From Microbacterium sp. cf332 (GTDB taxonomy: Bacteria > Actinomycetota > Actinomycetes > Actinomycetales > Microbacteriaceae), in contig NZ_FNKN01000001.1 of NCBI RefSeq assembly GCF_900102175.1, positions 558,001 to 622,000 on the forward strand: 64,000 bases of DNA, in the 5' to 3' direction. Shown here piece after piece: positions 26,862 to 35,735 of the stretch. Position 1 is the first letter of the stretch, and each line of letters begins with the position of its first letter. Position numbers and translations under genes: made by a program. The notes under the pieces are model-generated. The model made no database searches, was not told the DNA's origin, and worked only from the letters and a program-made list of their open reading frames with translations.

Positions 26862-26886
26862 AGACACAGCCTATGGCACTGCATAG
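26859..26886. promoter_or_regulatory. CATAG/CTATG dyad array at the lysR-mesX divergent promoter
   Basis: Three alternating pentamers, CATAG (26859-26863), CTATG (26871-26875) and CATAG (26882-26886), make two overlapping inverted repeats with start spacings of 12 and 11 bp. The second pair has the T-N11-A shape of LysR boxes. The first pentamer covers the likely start codon of the LysR gene itself. Confidence 0.55.
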
Positions 26887-26980
26887 CGACAATGAATTAC
26901 CCGATGCCGGGCGCGCGCGAGCACGATGGACGGACCGCTGACCGCATCGCTCCCCCACCCTCCGCACCGATTGGCCGACC

Positions 26981-27994
26981 ATGTCGAACGAGTTCACGTT
27001 CCACATCACCACCACCCGATTCGACGAGGACTACGCCCCCTCCGACAGCTCGCGCATCACGACGAACTTCGCCAACCTCGCCCGCGGTGAGCGTCGACGC
27101 GAGAACCTCCGCGGCGCGCTCGCGATGATCGACGCGCGACTGAACGACCTCGCCCGCGCGGACAACCCGTCGGGCGACCGCTACACCGCCGAGCTCGACA
27201 TCGTGTCGGTTCAGCTGCGGTTCGCCGACGAGGGCGACGATCAGGAGTTCCCGCTGCTGGAGGTGCTCGACATCCACGTCCTCGACCGGACGACCGGCGA
27301 GCGCCATCAGGGCATCGTCGGCAACAACTTCTCGTCGTACCTGCGCGACTACGATTTCAGCGTCCTCCTGCCCGCGGCGCAGCAGGCCCCGGGAGAGTTG
27401 CGCGTGCCCGAGGGCTTCGGCGATCTCCACGGCAAGCTCTTCCGGCACTTCCTCGAGTCCGCGGCCTACCGTGAGCGCTTCGCGCTGTCGCCGGTGGTGT
27501 GCATCAGCGTCTCGACGAGCCGAACCTACCGTCGCAACGGCAACCGTCATCCCGTCCTCGGCGCCGAGTACGAGCAGGACGCGTTCTCGCTCACCGACGA
27601 GTACTTCGCGAAGATGGGTCTGCAGGTGCGCTACTTCATGCCTCGCGGCAGCGTCGCACCGCTCGCCTTCTACTTCCGCGGCGATCTGCTGGGCGACTAC
27701 AGCGACCTGCAGCTGACCGCGACGATCGCGACGATGGAGACGTTCCAGAAGATCTACCGGCCCGAGATCTACAACGCCGTCGCACCCGCGGAAGAGGTGT
27801 ACCGTCCGTCGCTCGACAGCGCCGACTTCTCCCCCACCGACATCGCGTACGACCGCGTGGAGCGCAGTCAGCTCGCGTCGACGCAGGGCAAGTACGCCGA
27901 CGAGCATTTCGTCACCCCGCACCGGCAGGTGCTGACCAGCTGGGCCGCTCGCTACCCGGCCCCCGTCCGATCAGCCGTGGAGGCCCACCCGTGA
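26981..27994 (+). CDS. mesX: DUF1852 protein, partner of MesD methionine synthase
   Basis: A 337-residue DUF1852 protein. The start FTFHITTTRFDEDY, the GERRRENLRGALAMID region, IVGNNFSSYLRDYDFSVLLP and KMGLQVRYFMPRGSVAPLAF are typical of the family. Published genetics on folate-independent methionine synthases showed that the MesD family needs a DUF1852 protein and oxygen, and no methylfolate or cobalamin. The mechanism and methyl donor remain unknown as far as I know. Here the gene overlaps the mesD start by 4 bp (27991-27994), so the pair is coupled. The upstream region holds the LysR dyads. Confidence 0.9.
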   Translation: MSNEFTFHITTTRFDEDYAPSDSSRITTNFANLARGERRRENLRGALAMIDARLNDLARADNPSGDRYTAELDIVSVQLRFADEGDDQEFPLLEVLDIHVLDRTTGERHQGIVGNNFSSYLRDYDFSVLLPAAQQAPGELRVPEGFGDLHGKLFRHFLESAAYRERFALSPVVCISVSTSRTYRRNGNRHPVLGAEYEQDAFSLTDEYFAKMGLQVRYFMPRGSVAPLAFYFRGDLLGDYSDLQLTATIATMETFQKIYRPEIYNAVAPAEEVYRPSLDSADFSPTDIAYDRVERSQLASTQGKYADEHFVTPHRQVLTSWAARYPAPVRSAVEAHP

Positions 27995-29043
27995 CCGACA
28001 CCCTGCTGCCCACCTCTATCGTCGGGAGCCTGCCCAAGCCGTCCTGGCTCGCCAAGCCCGAGGTGCTGTGGTCGCCGTGGGAGCTCACGGGCGACACCCT
28101 CGCGGAGGGCAAGCGCGATGCTCTGCGTGCCGCCGTGCAGGAGCAGCACCGGCGGGGCCTCGACATCGTCAGCGACGGCGAGCAGACCCGACAGCACTTC
28201 GTCACGACCTTCATCGAGCACCTCGAAGGCGTCGATTTTGAGCAGCGCGAGACGGTCCGCATCCGCGACCGCTACGACGCGAGCGTCCCCACCGTCGTGG
28301 GAGCCGTGAGCCGACGGAAGCCGGTGTTCGTCGACGACGCGGCGTTCCTGCGCGGCCAGACGGACCGGCCCATCAAGTGGGCGCTGCCCGGACCGATGAC
28401 GATGATCGACACCCTGTCGGATCGGCACTACCGGAGCCGCGAGAAGCTCGCGTGGGAGTTCGCGACGATCCTCAATCAGGAGGCGCGCGAGCTCGAGGCC
28501 GCGGGGGTCGACATCATCCAGTTCGACGAACCGGCGTTCAACGTCTTCTTCGACGAGATGACGGACTGGGGCATCGCCACCCTCGAGCGCGCCGCCGAGG
28601 GGCTCCGCGCCGAGACCGTCGTGCACATCTGCTACGGCTACGGCATCCCGGCGAACAACGACTGGAAGGCGACCCTCGGGGCGGAGTGGCGACAGTACGA
28701 GCAGTCGTTCCCCCTCCTGCAGCGATCGGCCATCGACGCGGTCTCCCTGGAGAGTCACCACTCGCACGTCCCGCTCGAGCTGATCGAACTCATCCGCGGC
28801 AAGAAGGTCATGCTGGGGGCGATCGACGTCGCCCGCAACGAGATCGAGACGCCGGACGAGGTGGCCGACACGCTCCGCCGAGCCCTGCAGTTCGTCGACG
28901 CGGACAAGCTCATCCCCAGCACGAACTGCGGCATGGCGCCCCTGCCGCGCACCGTGGCCTCCGACAAGCTCGGTGCCCTCGTCGCCGGCGCCGCCCTCCT
29001 GCGCGCCGAGCTCGCCGGAGCGGACCCCGCAGTGGCGGGCTGA
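27991..29043 (+). CDS. mesD: Core methionine synthase, MesD family (MetE C-terminal type)
   Basis: A 350-residue enzyme related to the catalytic C-terminal half of MetE but lacking the folate-binding N-terminal half. It begins SIVGSLPKPSWL and has IQFDEPAFNVFFDEM, and the zinc ligands are visible as His212 and Cys214 in VHICYGYG and Cys313 in STNCGMAPL. It would methylate homocysteine to methionine. It starts with GTG at 27991 inside the end of mesX. Proteins of this group in aerobes depend on DUF1852 and oxygen. A strong hairpin follows the gene. Confidence 0.9.
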   Translation: MTDTLLPTSIVGSLPKPSWLAKPEVLWSPWELTGDTLAEGKRDALRAAVQEQHRRGLDIVSDGEQTRQHFVTTFIEHLEGVDFEQRETVRIRDRYDASVPTVVGAVSRRKPVFVDDAAFLRGQTDRPIKWALPGPMTMIDTLSDRHYRSREKLAWEFATILNQEARELEAAGVDIIQFDEPAFNVFFDEMTDWGIATLERAAEGLRAETVVHICYGYGIPANNDWKATLGAEWRQYEQSFPLLQRSAIDAVSLESHHSHVPLELIELIRGKKVMLGAIDVARNEIETPDEVADTLRRALQFVDADKLIPSTNCGMAPLPRTVASDKLGALVAGAALLRAELAGADPAVAG

Positions 29044-29067
29044 CGGACACATCGCACGGCGCCGCCC

Positions 29068-29093
29068 GCCGGCCGGGGTTATCCCCGGCCGGC
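29068..29093. terminator. Terminator after mesD
   Basis: A perfect 11-bp stem, GCCGGCCGGGG (29068-29078) and CCCCGGCCGGC (29083-29093), closes a TTAT tetraloop 24 bp after the mesD stop. Very stable hairpin without a T tract. Confidence 0.75.
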
Positions 29094-29149
29094 GATCCCG
29101 CGAGACCGGATGCCTCCAGCGCAGACTGGCGTCGGAAGGACGGTGACCC

Positions 29150-29983
29150 GTGCTCACGATCCGCGAGGCCCTCGACGCGCAGGCGACGAACGGACGGCGC
29201 AAAGCTGAGGGATTGCGCTCACCGGGCAGGTTCACGGTCTCGGGCATGCTCGCCGGGGCGTACATCGGCGTCGGCGTCGTTCTCATGGTCACCGCGGCCG
29301 GTCCACTGCTCGAGGCGGGCAGCGGGTGGGCGAAGCTCGTCTCCGGGCTGGTGTTCGGCGTCGCCCTGACGATCGTCGTCGTCGCGGGCGGCGAGCTCGT
29401 CACCTCGTCGATGATGACGCTACCTCAGGCGGCCCTCATGCGCGCCGTGCCGGTGGGCCGGGCTGCGGCCGCTCTGCTCTGGACTTTCACGGCGAACCTG
29501 GTCGGATCGGTCGTGTTCGCGACCCTCGTCGCGGCGTCGGGTGTGCTGCGCAGTAACACCGCAGCCGGAGCGATGGTCTCCGGCATGCTGGCGGGCAAGG
29601 CGCACGAGACGCCGCTCGAGCTCTTCGTACGCGGCATCCTCTGCAACGTGCTCGTGTGTCTGGCGATCTGGATGACCGTGCGGCTGCGCAGCGAGACGGC
29701 GCGGCTCGTCGTCGTGTTCGCGGCCATCCTCGCCTTCATCACCTCGGGCTTCGAGCACGTCGTCGCCAACATGACGACGTTCACGATCGGACTGCTGTCG
29801 GGCGATCCGTCGGCGACCGTCCCGCTCTTCGCGCTCAACCTGGTGTGCGTGGGAGCCGGCAACCTCGTCGGCGGCGCCCTCGTCGTCGGCGCGGGGTACT
29901 GGTTCGTCGGCGGCTCGCCGACGCTTACGGCTGACCCGACATCTGCGCCGCACACACAGGTCGACGGGGTCGCGGCTGGATAG
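29150..29983 (+). CDS. Formate/nitrite transporter family channel
   Basis: A 277-residue six-helix membrane protein of the FNT family, which conducts small monovalent anions such as formate, nitrite or hydrosulfide as a pentamer. Visible family features are GGELVTSSMM, the second half segment RGILCNVLVCLAIWM, and the FITSGFEHVVANM segment with the conserved pore histidine. It starts with GTG at 29150 behind GGAAGGA. It is alone between the mesD terminator and a tRNA gene, so context does not reveal its ion. Confidence 0.9.
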   Translation: MLTIREALDAQATNGRRKAEGLRSPGRFTVSGMLAGAYIGVGVVLMVTAAGPLLEAGSGWAKLVSGLVFGVALTIVVVAGGELVTSSMMTLPQAALMRAVPVGRAAAALLWTFTANLVGSVVFATLVAASGVLRSNTAAGAMVSGMLAGKAHETPLELFVRGILCNVLVCLAIWMTVRLRSETARLVVVFAAILAFITSGFEHVVANMTTFTIGLLSGDPSATVPLFALNLVCVGAGNLVGGALVVGAGYWFVGGSPTLTADPTSAPHTQVDGVAAG

Positions 29984-29995
29984 ACTGAGCCCTCC

Positions 29996-30077
29996 GCGGG
30001 AGTGGTGGAATTGGCAGACACGCAGGATTTAGGTTCCTGTGCTTCACGGCGTGTGGGTTCAAGTCCCACCTTCCGCA
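29996..30077 (+). tRNA. tRNA-Leu (anticodon TAG)
   Basis: An 82-base class-II tRNA. The acceptor arms GCGGGAG (29996-30002) and CTTCCGC (30070-30076) pair with one G-T wobble. The anticodon stem CAGGA/TCCTG closes the loop TTTAGGT, giving anticodon TAG (leucine CUN). A long variable arm and the GTGGG-TTCAAGT-CCCAC T arm follow. CCA is not encoded. A -10-like TAGACT (29981-29986) overlaps the stop codon of the upstream channel gene. Confidence 0.95.
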
Positions 30078-30128
30078 CGGATCGGGCATTCGCCCTCCCT
30101 CGCGTCACTCTTTTCCGACGGGAACACT

Positions 30129-30956
30129 GTGCATCAGATCGCCCTCATCCCCTGGCTCGACCCCGCGACGATCATCAGCGCGGCCGGACCCTGGGCTCTG
30201 CTCGTGGTGTGCTTCATCATCTTCGCCGAGACCGGGCTGCTCGTCGGGTTCCTGCTGCCGGGCGACACCCTGCTCATCATGGCGGGCCTGCTGTCGAACC
30301 CGGTCACGCACGCCCCCCACGGCGTCTTCGGGATCAACGTCTGGATCGTCGGCCTGCTGATCGGCCTGGCGGCGTTCCTCGGCGGTGAGGTCGGCTACGT
30401 CATCGGGCGCAAGGGCGGCCCCGCGGTGTTCGAACGCAAGGAGTCGGGCCTGTTCAGCCGCCGTAACGTCGAGCGGACCAACGCGTTCTTCGAGCGGTAC
30501 GGCGGTGTCACCGTCATCCTGGCGCGCTTCGTCCCCATCGTCCGCACCTTCGCGCCCGTCGCTGCCGGCGTCGGCAAGATGGCCTGGCACCGCTACTCGC
30601 TGTACAACCTGATCGGCGCTGTGCTCTGGGGCTTCGGGCTGACGATGATCGGCTACGTCGTGAGCCTCATCCCCGGTGTCGGCGAGTTCGTCGCGAAATA
30701 CATCGACGTGATCCTCCTCGCCGCCGTCGTCGGCACCGTCTTCTTCATCGTCTGGCACTACTTCGCCGAGAAGCGCAAGGCCAAGAAGGAGCTCGCAGCC
30801 GGTCCCGACGAGTACACCGACCCGGCGGAGGCGCGCGAACTCGTTCTCGACCCGGAGGTGTTCGACGAGCACGGCGGACACCCGCACCCCGGCGAGCACG
30901 CCCACCGCGCGGAGCCGGTCGACCGCGAGCGCGGCGCCGAGCCCCCGCGGCTCTGA
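30129..30956 (+). CDS. DedA-family membrane protein (VTT domain)
   Basis: A 275-residue DedA/SNARE-associated-type integral membrane protein, a family implicated in lipid flipping and envelope integrity. The motifs FAETGLLVGFLLPGDTLL, GGEVGYVIGRKGG, RFVPIVRTFAPVAAGVGKM and WGFGLTMIGYVVS are all present. The start is a GTG at 30129; the open frame reaches back into tRNA-Leu and cannot be coding there. A charged cytoplasmic tail of about 65 residues, rich in Glu and His, ends the protein. Its stop abuts the stop of the convergent ku gene. Confidence 0.92.
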   Translation: MHQIALIPWLDPATIISAAGPWALLVVCFIIFAETGLLVGFLLPGDTLLIMAGLLSNPVTHAPHGVFGINVWIVGLLIGLAAFLGGEVGYVIGRKGGPAVFERKESGLFSRRNVERTNAFFERYGGVTVILARFVPIVRTFAPVAAGVGKMAWHRYSLYNLIGAVLWGFGLTMIGYVVSLIPGVGEFVAKYIDVILLAAVVGTVFFIVWHYFAEKRKAKKELAAGPDEYTDPAEARELVLDPEVFDEHGGHPHPGEHAHRAEPVDRERGAEPPRL

Positions 30957-31952
30957 TCACGACGCCTTCGCGCTCTTCCTCGTCGCCGCCTTCTTCGCAG
31001 CGGGCTCCTTCGTCGCCGGTTTCTTCGTCGCCGGTTTCTTCGCGGCCGGCTTCTTGGCAGCGGATTCTCCGGCGGCGGGCTTCTCGGTGGCCGGCTTCTT
31101 GCCGGTGTGCTCCTCCGCGGCGGTCCCGTCGTCCGATGGGGCGCCGGAACGGTTCGCGTCGCCCCGCGCCGCTCGACTGCGCTCGACGCTCGCCCGGAGG
31201 GCCGCCATCAGGTCGATGACCTCCCCGCCTTCCTTCTCCGCCTTCTCGCCGAACGTCTCCGACGTGTCGAGCGCATCGCCCTTCTCGAGCTTCGCATCGA
31301 TCAGGGTGCGGAGTTCCTCCTGGTACTCGTCGGTGAACGATTCCGGATCGAAATCGCTCGAGAAGCTCTCGACGAGGGATGCCGACAGCTCGAGCTCCTT
31401 CGCAGAGATGCGCACCGACTCGTCGAGCGAGGGGAACGCCGCCTCGCGCACCTCATCGGCCCACAGCAACGTCTGTAGCACCAGCACGTCCCCGCGCACG
31501 CGCAGCGCTGCCAGGCGCGTCTTCTGGCGCAGCGAGAACCGGACGATGGCCGTGCGGTCGGTCTGCTCGAGCGTCTTGCGCAGCAGCACATACGACTTCG
31601 GCGACGACGAATCGGGCTCGAGGTAGTACGCCTTGTCGAGCGTCAGCAGGTCGATCTGATCGCTCGGCACGAACTCGACGACGTCGATCTCGCGACTGCG
31701 CTCCGACGGCAGCGACGCGAGGTCGTCCTTCGTCAGCACGACGGTCTGCTCGCCGTCGTCGTAGGCGCGCTCGATGTCGGCGTAGGGCACGACTTCACCG
31801 TCGATCTCGCAGATTCGCTGGTAGCGGATCCGTCCGCCGTCGGCATTGTGCACCTGATGCAGGGGGACGTCGTGGTCCTCCGTGGCCGAGTAGACCTTGA
31901 CCGGCACGTTGACGAGCCCGAAGGTGAGGGCGCCCTTCCAGATCGATCTCAT
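30957..31952 (-). CDS. ku: Ku DNA end-binding protein of bacterial NHEJ
   Basis: A 331-residue bacterial Ku that would ring broken DNA ends and recruit LigD. The core (MRSIWKGALTFGLVNVPVKV, KDDLASLPSERSREIDVVEF, KAYYLEPD, residues about 1-250) is intact. The last 75 residues are a Lys/Ala/Pro tail with five or more AAKKPA-type units, encoded by imperfect 15-bp repeats (30960-31100); such basic tails in actinobacterial Ku bind DNA. The ATG at 31952 matches the universal MRSIWKG start. It diverges from ligD across 61 bp. Confidence 0.95.
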   Translation of the reverse strand: MRSIWKGALTFGLVNVPVKVYSATEDHDVPLHQVHNADGGRIRYQRICEIDGEVVPYADIERAYDDGEQTVVLTKDDLASLPSERSREIDVVEFVPSDQIDLLTLDKAYYLEPDSSSPKSYVLLRKTLEQTDRTAIVRFSLRQKTRLAALRVRGDVLVLQTLLWADEVREAAFPSLDESVRISAKELELSASLVESFSSDFDPESFTDEYQEELRTLIDAKLEKGDALDTSETFGEKAEKEGGEVIDLMAALRASVERSRAARGDANRSGAPSDDGTAAEEHTGKKPATEKPAAGESAAKKPAAKKPATKKPATKEPAAKKAATRKSAKAS

Positions 31953-31983
31953 GCAGGAAGTACACACCGCAACCCCGCCGCAT

Positions 31984-32007
31984 CGCCACCGGGTGGCGCA
32001 ATACCCT
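31984..32007. promoter_or_regulatory. Dyad and leaderless-type -10 between ku and ligD
   Basis: A perfect dyad CGCCACC-G-GGTGGCG (31984-31998) lies in the 61-bp gap between the divergent repair genes. Next to it, TACCCT (32002-32007) sits 6 bp before the ligD ATG with no ribosome binding site, as expected of a leaderless start. TGTACT lies 6 bp before the ku ATG on the other strand. The dyad could be an operator for both. Confidence 0.4.
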
Positions 32008-32013
32008 GTCGCC

Positions 32014-34521
32014 ATGGCAGGAGAGCAGACGGTGCAGGTCGACGGGCGGCGCCTGCGGCTGTCGAACCTCGAGAAGGTGCTCTATCCGCGCACGGGAACC
32101 ACGAAGGGCGAGGTGATCGACTACTTCTCGCGCATCGCCCCCCTCATGCTGCCCCACCTCGACCGGCGCCCGGTGACCCGCAAGCGCTGGCCGGAGGGCG
32201 TGGACCATCCCGACTTCTTCGCCAAAGACCTCGAACGCGGCGCGCCCTCCTGGCTCCCCCGCATGCCGATTGACCACTCGACCGGGGCGAAGGACTACCC
32301 CCTCGTCGACGAGGTGGCCGCACTCGTCTACCTCGCCCAGGTCGCGAGCCTCGAGCTGCACGTGCCCCAGTGGCGCTTCACCGATCTCGGCGAGCGCGGC
32401 TCGCCCGACCGGCTCGTGCTCGACCTCGACCCGGGGCCGGGCGTCGGACTCGCGGAGTGCGCCGAGGTGGCGCGGTGGGTGCGCGACATCCTCTCGGGCA
32501 TGGGTCTCGAGGCCTTCCCGGTGACGAGCGGCAGCAAGGGCATCCACCTCTACGCGGCGCTGGACGGGAAGCAGACGAGCGACCAGGCCTCGGCTTTCGC
32601 GAAGGAGCTCGCGCGTGCCCTCGAGGCGGACCACCCCGACCTCGTGATCAGTCAGATGACGCGCAGCGCCCGTGGCGGCAAGGTCTTCCTCGACTGGAGT
32701 CAGAACAACGGCTCGAAGACCACGATCGCCCCCTATTCGCTGCGCGGGCGGGACGAGCCGACGGTGGCGGCCCCACGCACCTGGGCCGAGCTCGACGATC
32801 CCGAGCTGCGGCACCTGCGATTCGACGAGATGCTCGAGCGCGCCTCCGCTACCGGCGACCTGCTCGCACCCCTCGCGCCGGCGCGCACCGCCCCGCTGGC
32901 CCCGTACCTCGCGAAGCGATCGGCCGACCGCACCCCCGAGCCGATGCCGCGCGCTGTCGCCGCCTCGTCCATCGGGGCGCGACCGCGGTTCGTCATCCAG
33001 GAGCATCATGCCCGGCGCCTGCATTACGACCTCCGCCTCGAGCGCGACGGGGTGCTCATCAGCTGGGCGGTGCCGCGCGGCATCCCCGAGACGACCGACC
33101 GGAACAACCTCGCTGTCATGACCGAGCCGCATCCGATGGAGTACCTCGCGTTCGCCGGTGAGATCCCGGCGGGCGAATACGGCGCCGGCACCATGACGAT
33201 CTGGGACACCGGCGAGTACGACCTCGAGAAGTGGCGAGACGACGAGATCATCGTCACGCTCCGCGGCACGGCCGGCGGCCCCGCAGCGGACGCGCGTCTC
33301 GTGCTGATCCGCACGACGGGTTCGGGCGAGAAGTCGCAGTGGCTCGTGCACCGGATGAAGCCGGCAGCGGGGTCGCCGAGCTCTACCGGCGGGGGTGACG
33401 GCGGGGGTGCCGGGGCCGCACGGGTCTCGACCGAAGCGCCGGACGACGCCGACGCGGACGCCGGTCGCGCGGCCGGAGGGTTTGACGACGCTGACGGAGC
33501 GGCGCCCATCTCGCCGATGCTGGCCGTGTCGTCCTCCCCCGCGGCGGCTCGAGCCGCCGCCGGGCGGTGGGGCCCGTGGGTGGAGTTCAAGTGGGACGGT
33601 GTCCGCGCGATCGCGCACTGGGACGGCGAGCGCATGCGGCTGCACGCCCGCAGCGGCACCGACATCACCGCCCGGTACCCCGAGCTGACCGCCCCCGACG
33701 CCGAGCTGGGCCTCGGCCTCACGCCGCTCGTGCTCGATGGCGAGATCGTCGCCCTCGACGGCAACGGGCGCCCGAGCTTCCCCCTCCTGCAGAACCGCAT
33801 GCATCTGGCGAAAGCGCGGGAGATCGTGCGCGAGCGTGAGCGGACCCCGGTCGACTTCTTCGTCTTCGACCTGCTCCGCCACGGCGGGCGCGACGTCACG
33901 GGCTTGCCGCTGCGTGAGCGTCGTCGCCTGCTCGAGGACGCCGCCGGAGCAGCACGGCCTCCCCTGACCGTCCCTCCGAAGGCCGATGACCTCGACGCAG
34001 CCCTCGCCGTCGCGCGTGAGCTCGACCTCGAGGGAGCCGTCGTGAAGGATCCGGGTTCGCCGTACCGCCGCGGTGTCCGATCCGAGGAGTGGCTGAAGGT
34101 CAAGCTCACCCGCACCCAGGACGTCGTCGTCGGCGGCATCCGCCCTGGTAGGGGCGGCCGTCGCGGGGGTATCGGCTCACTGCTGCTCGGCATCCCCGAC
34201 GACGCGGGCACGCTGCAGTACGCCGGCCGCGTGGGGTCGGGGTTCTCCGACGCCGAGCTCGCGCGCCTCACTGCCGCCCTGGACCCGCTCCGCACGAGCC
34301 ACAACCCCTTCACCGGTGTGCCCGCCCCCGACGCCTCGGATGCGCTGTGGGTGCGCCCCGACCTGGTCGGCGAGGTGGAATTCGCCGAGTTCACCCCCGG
34401 CGGCATCCTGCGCCATGCCCGGTGGCGCGGGCTGCGTCCCGACCGCGCGCCCGCCGACGTCCGGCGCGAGCGCCCCTCACCGCCGCCCGAGCTCTCGGGC
34501 CGTCAGCCTCGTACCCGCTGA
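32014..34521 (+). CDS. ligD: Multidomain NHEJ DNA ligase D (polymerase, phosphoesterase, ligase)
   Basis: An 835-residue LigD in the order POL-PE-LIG seen in mycobacteria. Residues about 1-290 are the primase-type polymerase (LRLSNLEKVLYPRTGTTKGE, DLDPGPG, TSGSKGIH). Residues about 320-455 are the 3'-phosphoesterase (RFVIQEHHARRLHYDLRLE, GEIPAGEYGAGTM). A linker rich in Gly, Ala and Asp follows. The ATP-dependent ligase (about 515-820) has nucleotidyl-lysine Lys526 in KWDGVR, and LDGEIVALD and GAVVKDPGSPYRRG. Start ATG at 32014. With Ku it would complete non-homologous end joining. Confidence 0.95.
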   Translation: MAGEQTVQVDGRRLRLSNLEKVLYPRTGTTKGEVIDYFSRIAPLMLPHLDRRPVTRKRWPEGVDHPDFFAKDLERGAPSWLPRMPIDHSTGAKDYPLVDEVAALVYLAQVASLELHVPQWRFTDLGERGSPDRLVLDLDPGPGVGLAECAEVARWVRDILSGMGLEAFPVTSGSKGIHLYAALDGKQTSDQASAFAKELARALEADHPDLVISQMTRSARGGKVFLDWSQNNGSKTTIAPYSLRGRDEPTVAAPRTWAELDDPELRHLRFDEMLERASATGDLLAPLAPARTAPLAPYLAKRSADRTPEPMPRAVAASSIGARPRFVIQEHHARRLHYDLRLERDGVLISWAVPRGIPETTDRNNLAVMTEPHPMEYLAFAGEIPAGEYGAGTMTIWDTGEYDLEKWRDDEIIVTLRGTAGGPAADARLVLIRTTGSGEKSQWLVHRMKPAAGSPSSTGGGDGGGAGAARVSTEAPDDADADAGRAAGGFDDADGAAPISPMLAVSSSPAAARAAAGRWGPWVEFKWDGVRAIAHWDGERMRLHARSGTDITARYPELTAPDAELGLGLTPLVLDGEIVALDGNGRPSFPLLQNRMHLAKAREIVRERERTPVDFFVFDLLRHGGRDVTGLPLRERRRLLEDAAGAARPPLTVPPKADDLDAALAVARELDLEGAVVKDPGSPYRRGVRSEEWLKVKLTRTQDVVVGGIRPGRGGRRGGIGSLLLGIPDDAGTLQYAGRVGSGFSDAELARLTAALDPLRTSHNPFTGVPAPDASDALWVRPDLVGEVEFAEFTPGGILRHARWRGLRPDRAPADVRRERPSPPPELSGRQPRTR

Positions 34522-35141
34522 GGGCGACCACCGGTCCCGTGCACAGGGCGAGCAGCCCGGCCCGGCCGCCACCCGCGCTGGCATCGCCTCTGTACCTGTC
34601 GACGGCACAACGACCCTCGAATACCCGGCCACCCCGAACAGCCGGCCACCCCCAACAGCCGGCCGTGCCGACGAGCAGCCGTGCCGACGAGCATCCGTGC
34701 CGCGTACAGGCTCAGCGGCCGACCGAACGCGCGAGGACCGCGAACACGGCATCCTGGCCTGTCCGCGGGACGACGAGAGGGCCATCGTCCGCACCGGCGG
34801 GCCTGGATCCCGGCGGACCCACCGTGACACGCGCCCGACGAGCGGCCGTGCCGTCCACAGGCCCAGCAGCCGGCCAGGCACGGTGCGTCCGCGAGGACAG
34901 CAACCCGCCCTGTCGACGGAACGACGGGCGCCGAGCTCGCTCCGGCTCGGGCGGGGGTCTGCGAGAGGACTCACGCGGCGTTCTGCTCGGCGGAGCCGGC
35001 GGTGCCGTCACCAGGCTCCCCGCTTGCGCGGGCTTCGAGGAGCGCCTGCGACGCGGTCTCAGCCTGTTGGCGGGACAGGACGGCGGCGCCGGCCCGGGCG
35101 GAGGCCCGCGGCGGTCCGTCGCTCCGGCGCAGCAGCGCCTG
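34522..35141. repeat. Non-coding stretch with three degenerate repeats of about 85 bp
   Basis: No credible gene is seen in these 620 bp between ligD and rdgB; open frames on either strand give Arg/Pro/Ser-rich shadow-like products. Three imperfect copies of one segment begin at about 34539, 34697 and 34848 (spacing 158 and 151 bp). Each starts GTGC, then has an ACAGG..CAGC core, a GGCC, and ends in a CTGT..GACGG or GACGA element. A shorter direct repeat, GGCCACCCC(G/C)AACAGCC, occurs twice near 34628-34663. This could be a decayed gene or an old tandem duplication. Confidence 0.5.
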
Positions 35142-35735
35142 TCAGAGCGAGCGGAGCAGGTCGGTCAGGGCCGCGAACGCGCGGGCCCGGTGCGACGCGG
35201 CGTTCTTCTCGGCGGCCGAGAACTCCGCGACGGTCCGAGCGGGATCGGGCTGCTCGTCGGGGATGAAGACGGGGTCGTAGCCGAAGCCGCCGGCCCCCGC
35301 CGCCTCGGTCGCGAGCCGGCCCGGCCAGACGCCCTCGACGACGTGCTCGGTGTCGCCGTCGACGAGGGCGATGACCGAGACGAACTGCGCGGTTCGCCGC
35401 GGGTCGGCGATGTCGGAGAGCTGATCGAGCAACAGTGCCGTGTTGGCTGCGGCATCCTTCCGGTGCCCGGCCCAGTAGGCCGAGAATGCGCCCGGGGCGC
35501 CGCCGAGCGCGTCGACGCAGATGCCGGAGTCGTCCGCGAGAGCGGGCAGGCCCGTGTGCGCGGCCGCGGCTCGCGCCTTGATGAGCGCGTTCTCGCGGAA
35601 GGTGATGCCGTCCTCGATCGGCTCAGGCCCGTCGTAGCCGACGACCTCGAGATCGGGCCGGACGGTGGCGACGATCGCGTGGAACTCCTCGACCTTATGC
35701 GCGTTGTGCGTCGCGAGGACGATGCGGTCGCTCAC
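35142..35735 (-). CDS. rdgB: Non-canonical purine NTP pyrophosphatase (RdgB/HAM1)
   Basis: A 197-residue house-cleaning enzyme that removes dITP, ITP and XTP. It begins [14 protein letters not shown] and has [30 protein letters not shown], the [21 protein letters not shown] signature in part, and GFGYDPVF. The start is a GTG at 35735 that overlaps the rph stop (GTGA). The order murI-rph-rdgB on one strand is common in actinobacteria. Length is normal. Confidence 0.95.
   Translation of the reverse strand: MSDRIVLATHNAHKVEEFHAIVATVRPDLEVVGYDGPEPIEDGITFRENALIKARAAAAHTGLPALADDSGICVDALGGAPGAFSAYWAGHRKDAAANTALLLDQLSDIADPRRTAQFVSVIALVDGDTEHVVEGVWPGRLATEAAGAGGFGYDPVFIPDEQPDPARTVAEFSAAEKNAASHRARAFAALTDLLRSL

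Noticed and set aside
30039..30128. Upstream extension of the DedA gene
   Set aside because: It begins inside tRNA-Leu, so the GTG at 30129 is used.
30960..31100. 15-bp imperfect repeats at the end of ku
   Set aside because: They encode the Lys/Ala/Pro tail common in actinobacterial Ku proteins and need no other explanation.
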